Below are positions 44,001 to 57,800 of a stretch of DNA of 64,000 bases, piece after piece. How positions within the stretch are numbered: the stretch's first letter is position 1; every line of letters starts with the position of its first letter. Under the pieces are notes generated by a model. The model was not told where the DNA came from, did not search any database, and was given only the letters and a program-made list of their open reading frames with translations. The stretch comes from Plazaster borealis. Taxonomy: Eukaryota > Echinodermata > Asteroidea > Forcipulatida > Labidiasteridae. The translations under genes and the position numbers were made by a program. Location: positions 6,043,501 through 6,107,500 of the forward strand of contig CM037461.1 in NCBI GenBank assembly GCA_021014325.1. Reading direction: 5' to 3'.

Positions 44001-45510
44001 TCACAAATATTGTTTAAACTAATTGCACCGTCAATATAAAAGTGGTATTCCTATGTATTGACATAAATCTTATTTAAGAACCAGAAATTTGGTACAAATC
44101 GGGTCAAGTAACGTACACAGAGTATTGACAAGTTGCGATTTTGAAACAACGGATTCGATCAGCGAGGTGTACCGACTAGCAAACCCGCAATAACAACAAC
44201 GTATAGTTGGAGGTCTGGCTCCCACCCTCCCAATTGATCATGAGCTTCCAGGTACAGCTATCTCTTGGCTAGTGCGCTAGCACCGCCGAGATACTCTGCT
44301 CGCCAGCTACACGACTGCCCCTGTGTCGCGTGTAGCGAATCCCCACGCTGTGCACTGTAATACACGCTTCCGTTGCTCGAACTCTCTGAAATAAAATATT
44401 ACGTTCGATTTTTGTGTACTATTTACAACTTGTATCCATAATTTGAATACCTATTTTTGTGTGTCAATATTCATGAATTATTGTTTAAAAAACAGAGTTT
44501 AATTCGGTGCAATAATTAATGTTTATACGGCTGGAAGTAAAACTAACTCCGAAGATCACGAGGGTTATCCGAACCAAAAAAGTGGTTCGGATAACCCACG
44601 TGACCTTTGTTTTTTGAAAAATGCGTAAAAACGGCCAAATTTGATGGTTTATTTTCTCAATTGTTTTCTCCATTCCTGAAAGACCTTCAGAGTCATGTTT
44701 TAGTGTATTTTGTAGCCTAAATAGCCCAACGAAGCCGGTGTGTTCCTTTAAGGAGCGTAGCTGCTTATATATTTTTGGGAAGATGTTCCATAAGCACTTC
44801 TGTTCATCCAGATTACGTGCCTTTTGGTTACGTGTAATCAAAGGTTTACTGCTTGACATTTCAATCGAGTGCACAAATACTCTTCATCTAATTACGCCAG
44901 ACACCTGTCCAGGTCATATCAAAAATATTGTAGTAGAGTCGTCTACCAGGCGTCATCATTTTACCTAGTGGACAAACTAAAAAGTAGTTTGTTTCCCTTC
45001 AATGGGTTAAACCAATAATTATAGCGCACCAACGGTGACCCAGTATAAAAATATAAAGTCATGTTATTGATAATGTCAAAATAAACAAATTTGCAAAGTT
45101 TTCTAGCATTTGGTTAATCACTCGGAAATTATAAGAAACATACGATTTGTTACCAGAAAAATGCAATGAGACTATACTAAAAAGTCTCTAAAAGGTATTT
45201 TTTTGAAATTCCTTTACGTTATCATGTGCAACATGTTGAAATGAACATTGGAGAACTTTGGAAATTACGGAGGGAACTAAGTGCCCCCTTCACGTCCCCA
45301 TTAGTAAAAACAAACTATCCGGTCCTGGTAGGGTTCAGTACGATATTGTTTTAGGGTAGGCCTATTTAGTTAGCATAATCAGTATTGTAAAGAGCAACAT
45401 TTGATATAATTTCCAAATACCATCACTTGCAAATAAAAAGGCACTGGCAAAATGCGGTTGTAATTTAGACCCACACATTGCATCCGATGATTTAAATTGT
45501 TCTATTTCAG
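44001..45510. other. Intron/upstream sequence of the CUB-LDLa gene
   Basis: No exon recognised. From about 44750 to 45510 it is a paralogue of 47665-48585 (GGAGCGTAGCTGCTTATA, GTCGTCTACCAGGCGTCATC). By position an LDLa exon should lie just left of 44750; instead unrelated sequence is found, so that module was cut off by rearrangement or by the gap. Confidence 0.5.
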
Positions 45511-45861
45511 ATTATTGCGGTTCACCAAACATTACAGTTGGAACAACACCAGTCAATCTGACGTCACCAGGCTATCCAAGGTTAAATCCATCACCAATAG
45601 ATTGCCGTTGGGAGATCAGGGCTCCAGACTGGGTATCTGTGGTGGTGTCCGTACACGATTTGTACGTAAAAGAGGGATATTACTTTGTTTGCTTTGATGG
45701 CACCCTTCGTGATGGACACAACGCGACATTTAATCTCAGTGCATTCACACGACCGAAGTCCATTGCGTTTACCTCATCAAAGACAATTTCTCTCCGTTTC
45801 ACAAGTGACGATACGAGCAACACAGCAACGAGGTTTCTTTTTCAACTTAAAGGCACCAATG
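45511..45861 (+). CDS. CUB module 1 exon
   Basis: 117 codons, phase 1-1, acceptor TATTTCAG and donor GTAATA. CUB features: YCGSPNITVG, SPGYP, DCRWEI, FDGTLRDGH, ISLRFTSD, RFLFQL. Only the first of the two usual CUB disulfides (YCG/DCRW) can form. An extra unpaired Cys lies in YYFVCFDG, where CUB 2 and CUB 4 have Tyr or His. Confidence 0.85.
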
Positions 45862-48800
45862 GTAATACCATCGGTAATAATATACAAATATTGAAGTTCC
45901 ATTATCTAATAAATGTGGACCTATTTTTACTTTAAAAAAACGTTATTTTATGCAATTATAAGTTGTCATCAACTATACATTTCTCTCTAAGAAACAAACT
46001 TGACATGCGTTCGAAAGTGCCTTCCGCTGCTTCCAAAATACCCTCAGAAACATGTAAAATTAAGATAGTTAACAAGATGTCGACGTTCACTCTAGGCATA
46101 GGAAGCGGATCTTGTATACTTTGTAAAACAAGTTAAATTTAAAAAAGTTACCCCAACCCTTTATTCAGTGAACGTACCAGAAGAAAAAAAATAGTAATTG
46201 AAATCACATTGTTATGGCTTGAGCATCTCCAAATAATATAATTTATATTATTGTCACAAATTGCACTTATTTCCTCTTCTAATGCGTTTGGAGTTTAACC
46301 CTTTTTTAACTACTGTTTTGGCAACAACTTTTTGTTCTGTATTTGTTTACTTGCTCTGTTTTTTTTATACTTTTTTGGTTTGCTTTGTTCAATTGTTACA
46401 TTTCAATTGAATTATTGACTCATTTAGTATAATGTTTACATCGTGAACACGGAAACCGAGATCTCTACCTGCAGTGTGTTGTGAACCATGTAAAGCACGT
46501 TGAGATTTGTCACCTCTTAAAAAAAAGGTCCATACCAGTGTTTGCCACCGTGCCGCTCTAAAAGTCAATGATTAAACAAAAAACTGTAAATATATATGAT
46601 CCACCGGTCATGCTTACTAGAGCAGCAATGAAAATACTGTGCGTAATGGGCCTGTCACACCATGGCGTATCGCCTGAACGTATGCCAACGTATGCGAAAT
46701 ATCGAAAATACGTTGGTGTACGCTGATATAAGTTTGGAGTAAGTTGGGGATACGTCGTTTTCGTAAAGAGCACGCTGTGATACGCTGTAAAAAATTTGAA
46801 CACGTCGAGCCCGCGAAAAATTATTGAGCATGTTCAAAATTTATCGGCGTACTGAACGTGTGCTTCATACGTTCTGCATAAGTTCCCTGTAAGTTCGTGG
46901 TACGTTAGACATACGTTGACATACGTTGACACGCTGACATACGTTAGAGGAACGTTACTCGTAGGTTGGTATACGTTGATGTACGTGGGCTATTTATACG
47001 TTATACAGAGGCATAGGTCACGTGTTCGTTGTACAAATGCTACGAATGCGTTAAGCATACGTTACTCATACGCACGCATGTACGCTGTGATACGCTGTCA
47101 TAACTTTGTTATAAGTTAGTGATACGCTATCAATACATTCGTCATACGCTATGTATACGTTCAATACGCTATGGATACGTCCTGTCCAACACCGATGTCG
47201 ACTTTTCCGATGCGATTCGTTGGGAAGTTGGACGTTCTTGGACTTTGACAATTTTCGAACTACTTTGTGTATACGTCGGCATACGTTCAGGCGATACGCC
47301 ATGGTGTGACAGTGTATGTTAGGTCCCGAGACTGCTTGTAGATGTCGACGTAACAAATAATATGTTAATAGTTTGAACAAAATAAAATTGATTTTTTTTT
47401 TCTTCTTTTTTTCTGAGTTTGTTTTATGCTAATGGTTTACTCATTTCGTGAAAATGGTGACGACATTGCACATTTCGGTCTCTATATTAGATACAACTTC
47501 CTGCCCCTTCGAGGATGACTTCGATTGTAGAAACGGGTTTTGTGTTAATCCAGAGGCAAGGTGTGATGGTTGGCGTGACTGCCGATTCGGTCCAGAAGAC
47601 TCATCTGTGGATGAAGATGATTGTGGTGAGGACCGTATTGTTAATCTGCATTATGTTTGGATGTTAAGGAGCGTAGCTGCTTATAAACTTTGGGAAGATG
47701 TTCCGTAAGCATTTCCGTTCATCCAGATTACGTGCCTTTTGGTTGTGTGTAATCAAAGGTTTACTGCTTGACATTTCAATCGAGTGCAACAATAGTCTTC
47801 ATCTAATTACGCCAGACACCTGTCCAGGTCATATCAAAAATATTGTAGAGTCGTCTACCAGGCGTCATCATTGTACCCTGTACAATGGGATAAACCTATA
47901 AATATAGCGCACCAACGGTGACCCAGTATACAAATATAAAGTCATGTTATTGATGATGTCAAAATAAACAACTTTGCAAAGTTTTCTAGCATTTGGACAA
48001 TCACTCGGAAATTGTGAGGAACATACGATTTGTTACCAGAAAAATGCAACAAGACTATAAAAAGCCCCTTTAAAGGTAACGTTTTTAAATTCCTTTACGT
48101 TATTATTTGCAACATGTTGAAATGAACATTGGAGAACTTTAGAAAATAAGAAGTGGAAACTAAGTTTCCCCCTCCCCCTCCACGTCCCCGTTAGTAAAAA
48201 CAAATTATCCGGTCCTGGTAGGGTTCAGTACGATATTGTTTTAGGGGTAGGCCTATTTAGTTAGCATAATCAGTATTGTACAGAGCAACATTTGATATAA
48301 TTTCCAATTACCATCACATGCAAATGTAATTAAATCAGCTAAAAATATGTAAGGTGCCGCAAATCGTTAACAATAAACCGGTTAGCTAAACTACCTGTCC
48401 CATCAAATGAAACACCACCCCATGATTCGCATTACACTGCTGTGTCAATGGCACTGTAAACCAAGGCTCCTTCTCAAAGTATGTCGGGCTCCGAAAATCA
48501 ACTGAATAGAACAGGCACTGGCAAAACTCAGTGGAAATTTAGACCCACACATTGCATCCGATGATTTAAAACTCTTCTTTTTCAGGTTATTGTGGTTCAC
48601 CAAACATTACAGTTGGAACAACTCCAGTCAATCTGACGTCACCAGGCTATCCAGGGGGCTATCCATCACCAGTATTTTGCCGTTGGGAGATCAGAGCTCC
48701 AGACTGGATATATGTGGTGGTGTCCGTACAAGATTTTTACGTAGAAGAGGGATATGACTTGGTTTACTTTGAGGGCACCCTTCGTGATGGACACACCGCG

Positions 48801-51800
48801 ACATTTATTCTCAGTGGATTCACACGACCGAAGTACCTTGCATTTACCTCATCAAAGACAATTTCTCTCCGTTTCACAAGTGACGCTTTGGTAACAGAAA
48901 AAGGGTTTCTTCTGCAACTTCAAGGCAGCAATGGTAATACCATCGGTAGTAATATACAAATAATGAAGTTCCATTATTTAATAAATATGGAAACAATTTA
49001 TTTTTTTTAAACACTTTTAGATGCAATTGTTAGTTGTCATCAACTATGCATTTCTTTCTAAGAAACAACTTGACATGCGTTCGAAAGTGCCTTCCGCTGC
49101 TTCCAACATATCTTTAGAAACATTTAAATGGAAGATACTGAACAAGATGTCGACGTTCACTCTAGTCATAACAAGCGGATCTTGTGTATTACTTTATTTT
49201 GTAAGACAAAATTAAATGGGTATTCAGTGATTCGTAATCCCTAATGAACATACCAAAAGTAAAACAATGGTAATTAAAATCACCTTGTTATGGCTTGACC
49301 ATCTCCAAATAATACAATTTATATCGTCACAAATTGCACTTATTTCATCTTCTATGCGTTTTGAGTTTAACCCTTTTTTAAACTGCTGTTTCGGCAACAA
49401 ATTTTGGTCTGTATTTGTTAACTCGTTCTGTTCTGTTCGGGGTGTCATGTGGCCGAGTGGTTTAGAGCATCGAATTCAAGTTCCGATGGTTAAGTCGTCG
49501 GGGTGTGGGTTCGAATTCTGGTCATGACACTTGTATCCTTGAGCAAGATACTTCACTATAATTTTTTCTCTTCACCCAGGGGTATAAATGGGGTTGATAT
49601 TGTGTTTGAAAAAGCCTTCTGAGCGCCACGGCAGCTCGGGGCTGTATACTCCCCAGGGAGCTGAGAAAGATTATAGGAATGTTATTGGCCCAATAACCAG
49701 GGCCCTAATGTAAAGCGCATTGAGACGTTATTGGGTCATTCCATGTCAGACCAACGCACTTTTTTACCTTATGTCTTCTGATTTTGATAAAAATTGCTGT
49801 GCTTGTAGGACCTAATGAGCAATGAATGCACACCAATTTTTAGCCCGATCCGACCTACCATGTGGTCAGGGCAGAAACCACAAAAAATGACATTTTTTGA
49901 GTAAAACACCACCCTTTTGGTACAAATATGTCAAAACCATGTCAATTTTCATCGAATATATGCAAATTTGGTATTAAAATAATGAGAATTGCATGCTCAA
50001 TTCAATTCTTTTGTCAAAAATAAATTTTGTGAAAAGTAGGTCACCGTGACCTTTAATATGTCATCATGACCTTTGACCCAATTTTTGTAATAATGTATCA
50101 TTCCGAAAATCAACGAAATTAAAATGAATTGATAGAGCATGTCTTCCTTTATCGGAATCCACTAAGAAATACTTGGGCTCTTTAAAATTTACAACTTTGT
50201 GACTATTTTTGTACAGTTGTTAGGTTATAAATTAGTCAATTTATAGATTTTACATTAGAAATCCACTAACACAACTTACTGTTCTGTTTCAATTGTTACT
50301 AAAATTAATCTTGGTTGGGGAATTTCTCATGTTGAGGGCTGATGTGGTCTAACCAGAATCATACTTTAAATTATCAGCTGTGGAGTACCCAGGATTTGGC
50401 TATTTAAAAGAAGAAAAAAAATCCTTCAAATTTCTTTAAAAATAAATGACCAAAAAATCAAACAAACAAATTGACAAGCTGTATTCGTAGGCTTAGATAA
50501 ATATTCCAGGAATACAGTTTGATTTTGTGGACAAGAGTGAAGTGCAACAGTGCTGAGAATTCCTTAAGAGTCGTTTTTCATCAGCAGTGACTGTTCAGGG
50601 TACGCAACAGTTCCATGCTTTCTACCCGCACCCAGTTCAGCGGACTCACATCCAGGTGAAATTCATTTAAAAGGAACAAAATGCCAAGTCTGTGAGAGTC
50701 ATTAAATTTTAAGAAGCGCAGTGAAGAATGCGTAAGGTAACTTTGTTGCGATTTTGAGTATTATCTTAAGCAAACCTGAATCCTACATGTAGATCCTGAT
50801 TAGTCTATCCATAGTAACAACACTCTGATAACAGGCCCGTAGGAAGCTCAAATACATTGGTCAGGCCCATTTGAGAACCAGTGTTAGGAGTCAATGTGAG
50901 CGCGAAGCCATTAAGGCGTGGGGTCCGGGGCCCGCTTAATGTTTCATTCTAGATGCTCTTTGGTGCAATATGACGTAACTCCTGGTTACTTTTCCCTCAC
51001 TTTTTGCGCCAGTTATAAAATTCATTTTTACTGGTTTAATCTCTAATAAAAAAAAATTAAGTACTCATAGCGCGAAGCCATTACGGCTTGGAATCCATGG
51101 CCCGCTTAAGGGCCCTGGGAAACTTTTCATTCTAGATGCTCTGTGGTGCAATATGATGTAATTCCTGGCCACTTTTCACTCACTTTTTGAGCAAACTATA
51201 CGATTCATTTTGTATTGGTTTACTTTCTAGATTTCTTAAGTACTCATATTTCCATCTTCAATCGCCTATAGCTAGCTAAGGTATAGAATCGCCAGCGCAG
51301 AACGAAAAATGAACTTGTTACTATATAAGTTTTATTTCCCAGATTTTTTTTTTTTTTTCTTGTTTTCACTTGATTCCGGTGGGAAGGGGGAAAAAAATAA
51401 AAAAGGAAAACAATAAATATATATAAATACCTAAAATATTGGTACGGCCATGGCTGTACTGGTCGTACCGCTTCCTACGGCCCTGTATAATATTGCACAG
51501 CTGTATTGCACAGCTGTATTGTGTGCTTTTATTTCCTGCTGCATGCACACTATGCACGAACATCCTCACCACAAACGATTCGCTGTCAAGTTTGCGTGAA
51601 GATAAATTCGCTATCCCACTTGCGCTCGTGGAACACAGAATAATGTAGTGCGTCGGTGGCATATGGGTCACAGCAGCATTGCATTATTTCGTATTCCAAA
51701 CGTGCTCGTGGGATAACTAAATAGCAGTGGCGCAACCGAGGGAGGGGGGAGGGGGGTCAGGGGGCTTGAGCACACCCCCTCCAAGGTTGTCAATTTGTTT

Positions 51801-54800
51801 GTTTGCTTTTTTGTCATTTATTTTTACAATCTTCTTAAGAAATTTGAAGAAAAAAAATAAGCGCCCCCCCAAAAAAAATAATAATAATAATCCTGGGTAT
51901 GCCACTGCTGATAATTTAAAGTATGGTTCTAGTTAGACCATATCAGCCCCCAACATGAGAAATTCCCCAACCAAGAATAATTTTAGTAACAATTGAAACA
52001 GAACAGTAAGATGTGTTGGTGGATTTCTAATGTAAAATCTATAAATTGACTAATTTATATAACCTAACAACTGTACAAAAATAGTCATTAAGTTGTAAAT
52101 TTTAAAGAGCCCAAGTATTTCTTAGTGGATTATGATAAAGGAAGACATGCTCTATCAAGTCATTTTAATTTCGTTGATTTTCGGAATGATACATTATTGG
52201 ATAAATTGGGTCAAAGGTCACAATAACATATTAAAGGTCACGGTGACCTACTTTTCACAAAATTTATTTTTGACAAAAAAATTGAATTGAGCATGCAATT
52301 TTCATTATTTTAATACCAAATTTGCATATATTCGATGAAAATTGACATGGTTTTGACATATTTGTACCAAAAGGGTGGTATTTTACTCAACTCAAAAAAT
52401 GTCAATTTTTTGTGGTTTCTGCCCTGACCATATGGTAGGTCGGATCGGGCTAAAAATTGGTGTGCATTCATTGCTCATTAGGACCTACAAGCAAGGCAAT
52501 TTTTATCAAAATCGGAAGACATAAGGTAAAAAAGTGCGTTGGTCTGACATGGAATAACCCTATTGTGAAATGCGCTATATAAGAACTAGTTATTATTATT
52601 TATTATTATTACCGTGTCGCTCTAAGTGTCAATGATTAAACATAAAAAAATGCAATATAGTGATCCACCGGTCATACTTACTAGAGTAGCAATGAAAATA
52701 CTGTGCGTTAGGTCCCAAGACTGCTTGTAAATGTTGACGTAACAAATGTGTTAATAATTTGAAGAAAACAAAAATGATTTTCTTATTTCCGAGTTTGTTT
52801 TATTGAAAATGGTGACGACATTTCACACTTCGGTCTCTATATTAGATACAACTTCCTGCCCCTTCGAGGATGACTTCGATTGTAGAAACGGGTTTTGTGT
52901 TACTCCAGAGGCAAGGTGTAATGGCTTTTTTGACTGCCAATCTGGTCCAAAAGACTCATCATATGCGGATGAAGAGGATTGTGGTGAGGAACGTAGTGTT
53001 AACTTGCATTATAATGTATGGATATTAAGGAGCGTATAGCTGCTTATATTTGGGAATCATGTCCCATCTACAGCACTTCCGTTCATCCAGATTACGTGCC
53101 TTTAGGTGAGGTGTAATCAAATCTTTGCTGCTTGATATTTAAAATGAGTGCACAAATTATGACACCAGACACCGGCCTTTAAAACCGGGTTGTTACGTGC
53201 CAGATGTACCTTTCACCTTTCTTACATACTACTTTGTACAAATTTCATGAGTCTTGTGTGTAATATCAGTCTGTCAGTTATGCGTCTTTGCATGACTATC
53301 CAATGAAACCATTGGGTTTGTAAGACCAGTGCCTGCCAGGCTCTACACAGGTTATGTCCTCATTAGTATCCCCCTCTTACAGTTCAGTTGATTGTGGCGG
53401 CACTAACATTCACGTTGGAAGAGAACCAATTAACTTACAACTTAACAGGCTATACCCAACCAGCGGCCATCTTCGACTCTCTGTTTTCAGCCTTGTGGGG
53501 GCTTCAAACTTGTTCAAGCTTTTTTATCAATAAAATTTGCTATCACGCTAGTTTCTAAATGTTCATGTATTATCAAGAAATTCCGTAGAGTCGTCTACCA
53601 GGCCTTATCATTGCACCCTGTGGGAAACTAAAAATTAGTTTGTTTCCCTAAAATGGGATAAACCAACAATAGCGCACCAACGGTGACCCTATAAAGTCAT
53701 GATATTGATGATGTCTGAATTAAAATAATTGCAAAGTTTTTCTAGCATTTGGACAATCACTCAGAATTTATGAGGAACATATTTTGTTTGACCAAACATT
53801 TGCAAAAAGACAAAAAAATCACATGCAAATATAATTAAATCAGCTAAAGAAGGTGTCGCAAATCCTTGACAATAAAACATGTAATCTATACTACCTGTCC
53901 CATCAATTGAAACACCAACCCATGATGAGCATTACACTGTTGTGTCAGGGGCACTGTAAACCAAGGCTCCTTCTCAAAGTAAGTCGGGCTCCGTCAATTA
54001 ACTAAATAAAAAGGCACTGGCCAAACGCAGTGGAAATTTAGACCCACACATAACAGGCATCCGATGATTTAAAACTTTTCTATTTCAGATAATTGCGGTT
54101 CACCACACATTACAGTTGGAACAACTCCAGTCAATCTGACGTCACCAGACTATCCAGGGTTCTATCCATTATCAATAGATTGCCGTTGGGAGATCAGGGC
54201 TCCAGACTGGGTATATGTGGTGGTGTCCGTACACCATTTTCACGTATTAGAGTATGAGGCCTTTTTTCACTTTGATGGCACCCTTCGTGATGGACACAAT
54301 GCGTCATTGGAACTCAGTAGAACCACACGACCGATGTCCATTGCATTTGCCTCATCAAAGAAAATATCTCTCCGTTTCACAAGTGACTTAAATACAAACA
54401 TAAGATTTCTTCTGCAACTTCAAGGCACTAATGGTAATGCCATCGGTAGTAATATACAAATAATGAAGTCCATTATATAATAAGTTTGGAAATATTTTAA
54501 TTTTGAAAATGCGCTATTAGATGCAATATAAGTTGTCATCAACTATACATTTCTTTCTGAAAAAAACAACTTGACAAGCGTTCGAAAGTGCTATCCGCTG
54601 CTTCCAACATACCCTCAGAAACATTATATAATAAATATGAACATGGTTTTTTTAAAGCGCTATTTGATGCAATTGTAAGTTGTCATGAACTATACAATTC
54701 TTTTAAAAATAAAAATTGATATGCGTTCGAAAGTGCAATCCGCTGCTTCCTACATACTTCCAACATACCCTAACAACATGTAAAAGGAAGATAATGAACA

Positions 54801-57800
54801 AATCGTCAATTATTAATTTGTATTACAAGTTTAAATACAAATATGTTATACAGTGGCTCGTAATCCCCAATGAACGTACCAGAAGTAAAACATTAGTAAT
54901 TAAAATCACATTGTTATGGCTTGAGCATCTTAACATAATACAACTTATATCGTCACCAATTGCACCTATACTGTGTTTTGAGTTTAACCCTTTTTTTTCA
55001 AACTGCTGAAAGACCGATTGACATGTATCTGATTGGTTAGTCTTACGGATTTGTCATTTTGTGAAAATGGTGACGACATTGGACATTTTGGACTCTATTA
55101 TAGATACAACTTCCTGCCTCTACGAGGAATACTTCGACTGTAGAGACGGGACTTGTGTTACTCCAGAGGCAAGGTGTGATGGCTATCTTGACTGCCGATT
55201 CGGTGCAGAAGACTCATCTGCGGATGAAGACGATTGCGGTGAGGACCGTATTATTTAACTTGCAATATATTTGGATGTTTAAAAGCATAGCTGCTTAAAT
55301 TTGGGGAATATATTGGTTGTGTGTTACCAATTGCGTAGTGCTTGACATTTCATTCTAGTGCGAAAACATAATACTTCTAAAAACGCCAAATATCGGCCTT
55401 TAGAAAAGGGCGGTTACCTGTCACATGTGTATCTTTGACCTTGCATACCATAATACTGTGAACACGGCGATTTTTTTTTCAAGCGTCTTTTTTTTTTTCA
55501 AGCGGCTTTTTTTTTTTTTTTCTTGGCGGTTTTTTTTTTTGGCGGCGCCTTTTTTTTTAAAGCGGCGAATTTTTTTTTTCAAGCGGCGCCCTTTTTTTTG
55601 GCGGCGCCTTCTTTTTTTCAAGCGGCGACTTTTTTTTTTTTGGCGGCGACTTTTTTTTTTCAAGCGGCGACTTTTTTTTTGGCGGCGCCTTTTTTTTCAC
55701 GCGTCGCCTTCCGGTTTGTGATTGTGTTTGGGGATTCCCCTACAGGTCAGTTACGCGCAAGCGCACGACTGATCTACTTCCGCATGACATGTGTAAAATA
55801 TTCTGGCTATTTATTTGTTCCACAATGTGTTTAATAATGTCTATCGAGGGACCAGCGGCGTAGCCAGGACTTTTTCGGTGGGGAGGGGGAGGCATTGCTT
55901 TTCAGTGGGGGGGGGGGGGCAGGGGAAATGGGTTTGTCAGTGGTGTATAATGCTTCTATTTATATTCTTACAGGCCCGTAACTAGGGGGCGGGGCTGGAC
56001 GCCCCCCCCCCCACACACACACAAAATAAATAAATAATAATAATAATAATAATAGGAATAAAAATGGAAAAATGGACCAAATGGCTTGAATTGGGCCTTA
56101 ATTTTCACAAAATGTCCACCCCCCCCCCCCCCCGCGTCGCTGCGCGATGGGGGTCGTTAACGCCTCGATGTGCCTTTTCTTACATATTCGCCCCCCTATA
56201 TATATATATAATAAGTAGGGTAGATGGCCTTAGCTTTCGATCCAGACCGGACCTTCTTCAGAGGCATAAAACAAGTACAAACAAATACATATCCATTTAT
56301 AGAAAAAGAGAGGGGAAAGGGATTAAGGGAAGGATCCAGAAAGAAGCGGGAAAATTATAGCCAATCAAAGTTTCTATTTCAGAAACAATTGGTGGCTATG
56401 AACCAATAGGAGTAAAGTGGTGAGGACAAAGGATGTATAGTATGAAAGGATGGATTACTGGACCATAAAAGTGGTAAATGCATTGTTCGTTAACAATGCA
56501 GGGAAACATGAAAGGGTAGGATTGGAGAGCAAGTTGCATCATGATGCAACTAACAATGGTCAATTAAAGAATGGCAGAATCAAAGGTAGGATGATATTAA
56601 AAATAGGTGTGAGGGACCTGTGGAAAAAAGGTTACTACATGAGATATTTATAGTAAGAAATTTATAAAAAACAAATTATTGACAGAAAAAAATGTGTTGA
56701 TTTACACTTTATTTACAGAATATATACAACAAATGAATTATCAGGCAGAGGAGTGAAGTGGAGGGTAATGGGAAGTTATTTAACACCAGTGTTTATGTTT
56801 AGTCCAAAGGGTTGGACTGTCTTGAGTTGGTGAATCCAGTGTGATTCTCTATGCTTGCGGTGTGTGTCATCACCATTGCAAGCTTCAATCACCAGAAGTT
56901 CAACATCCTTGACACTATGGTTGGGGCTGTTGAAGTGGATAGAGACTGGGTACGGTTTCTTGGTCTTTATGGAAGAGACATGATTCGCAAAGCGAAGACT
57001 GAGTTTGGTCTTAGTCTCTCCCACATATTGTAGCCCACATCTCTTACATGATATGACATAGACTACATTAGGTGTGCTACATTGGGAGTCGGTCTTGATG
57101 TTGTATGAAGAGCCAGTGATATGACTCTTTATCTTAAGTGAGGGCTTGATGTACAGACACGTTCTACATTTGGAACAGGTACATTTGTGACAGCCCAGTA
57201 TTTCTGTTGAGGGTTCTGTTCGGACTGTACCTGGGGAAGTTTGGCCCTGACTAGGATGTCACCCAGGTTCTTAGGACGGCGGAATGCAACCATGGGGACC
57301 TCAGGGATTGCTGAGTGTAACCTGTTGGATGAGTGAAGGATGGTCATGTTATTATTGAGGATTGAGGAAAGTTTAGGTAGTTCGGGGTGGAAGGTGGTGA
57401 CCAAGGCCACTCTATTGGTAGGAGCTTTTTTAGCTCCCGTGTTAGTCAACAGAGTATGACGAGGTACGTTGAGAGCCCTGTTGATTGCAAGTTGGACCCT
57501 GCGTTCGCTGTGGCCCCTAGATACAAGGTGTTTCCTTAGCTCTGATGAGCGCCTCTTGTACATATATATATATATAATGATTTTGGGTTGAACAAAGAAA
57601 AATTGACTAGAGTGGGATTTGAACCAACGACCTCCGGTTTAACGTGCCGGCGCTCTACCAACTGAGCTATCTAGCCCTATGTTGGCGGTCTCCCTATTTT
57701 GTCAATATCTTTGTTTGGGGGTGCCAGTCAGAAAGCCATTCAACCGCAAACTGCCGTGTAGCCAGGGATCACACCCATACGATACAACCTGGGAAGCGGC

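Noticed and set aside
43453..44004. 183-codon - strand frame
   Set aside because: Mostly N from the assembly gap.
46658..47380. Several 60-104-codon frames
   Set aside because: Read-through of the TACG-rich transposon on both strands.
55421..55834. Phe/Lys-rich open frames
   Set aside because: Translation of poly-T/GCGGCG arrays.
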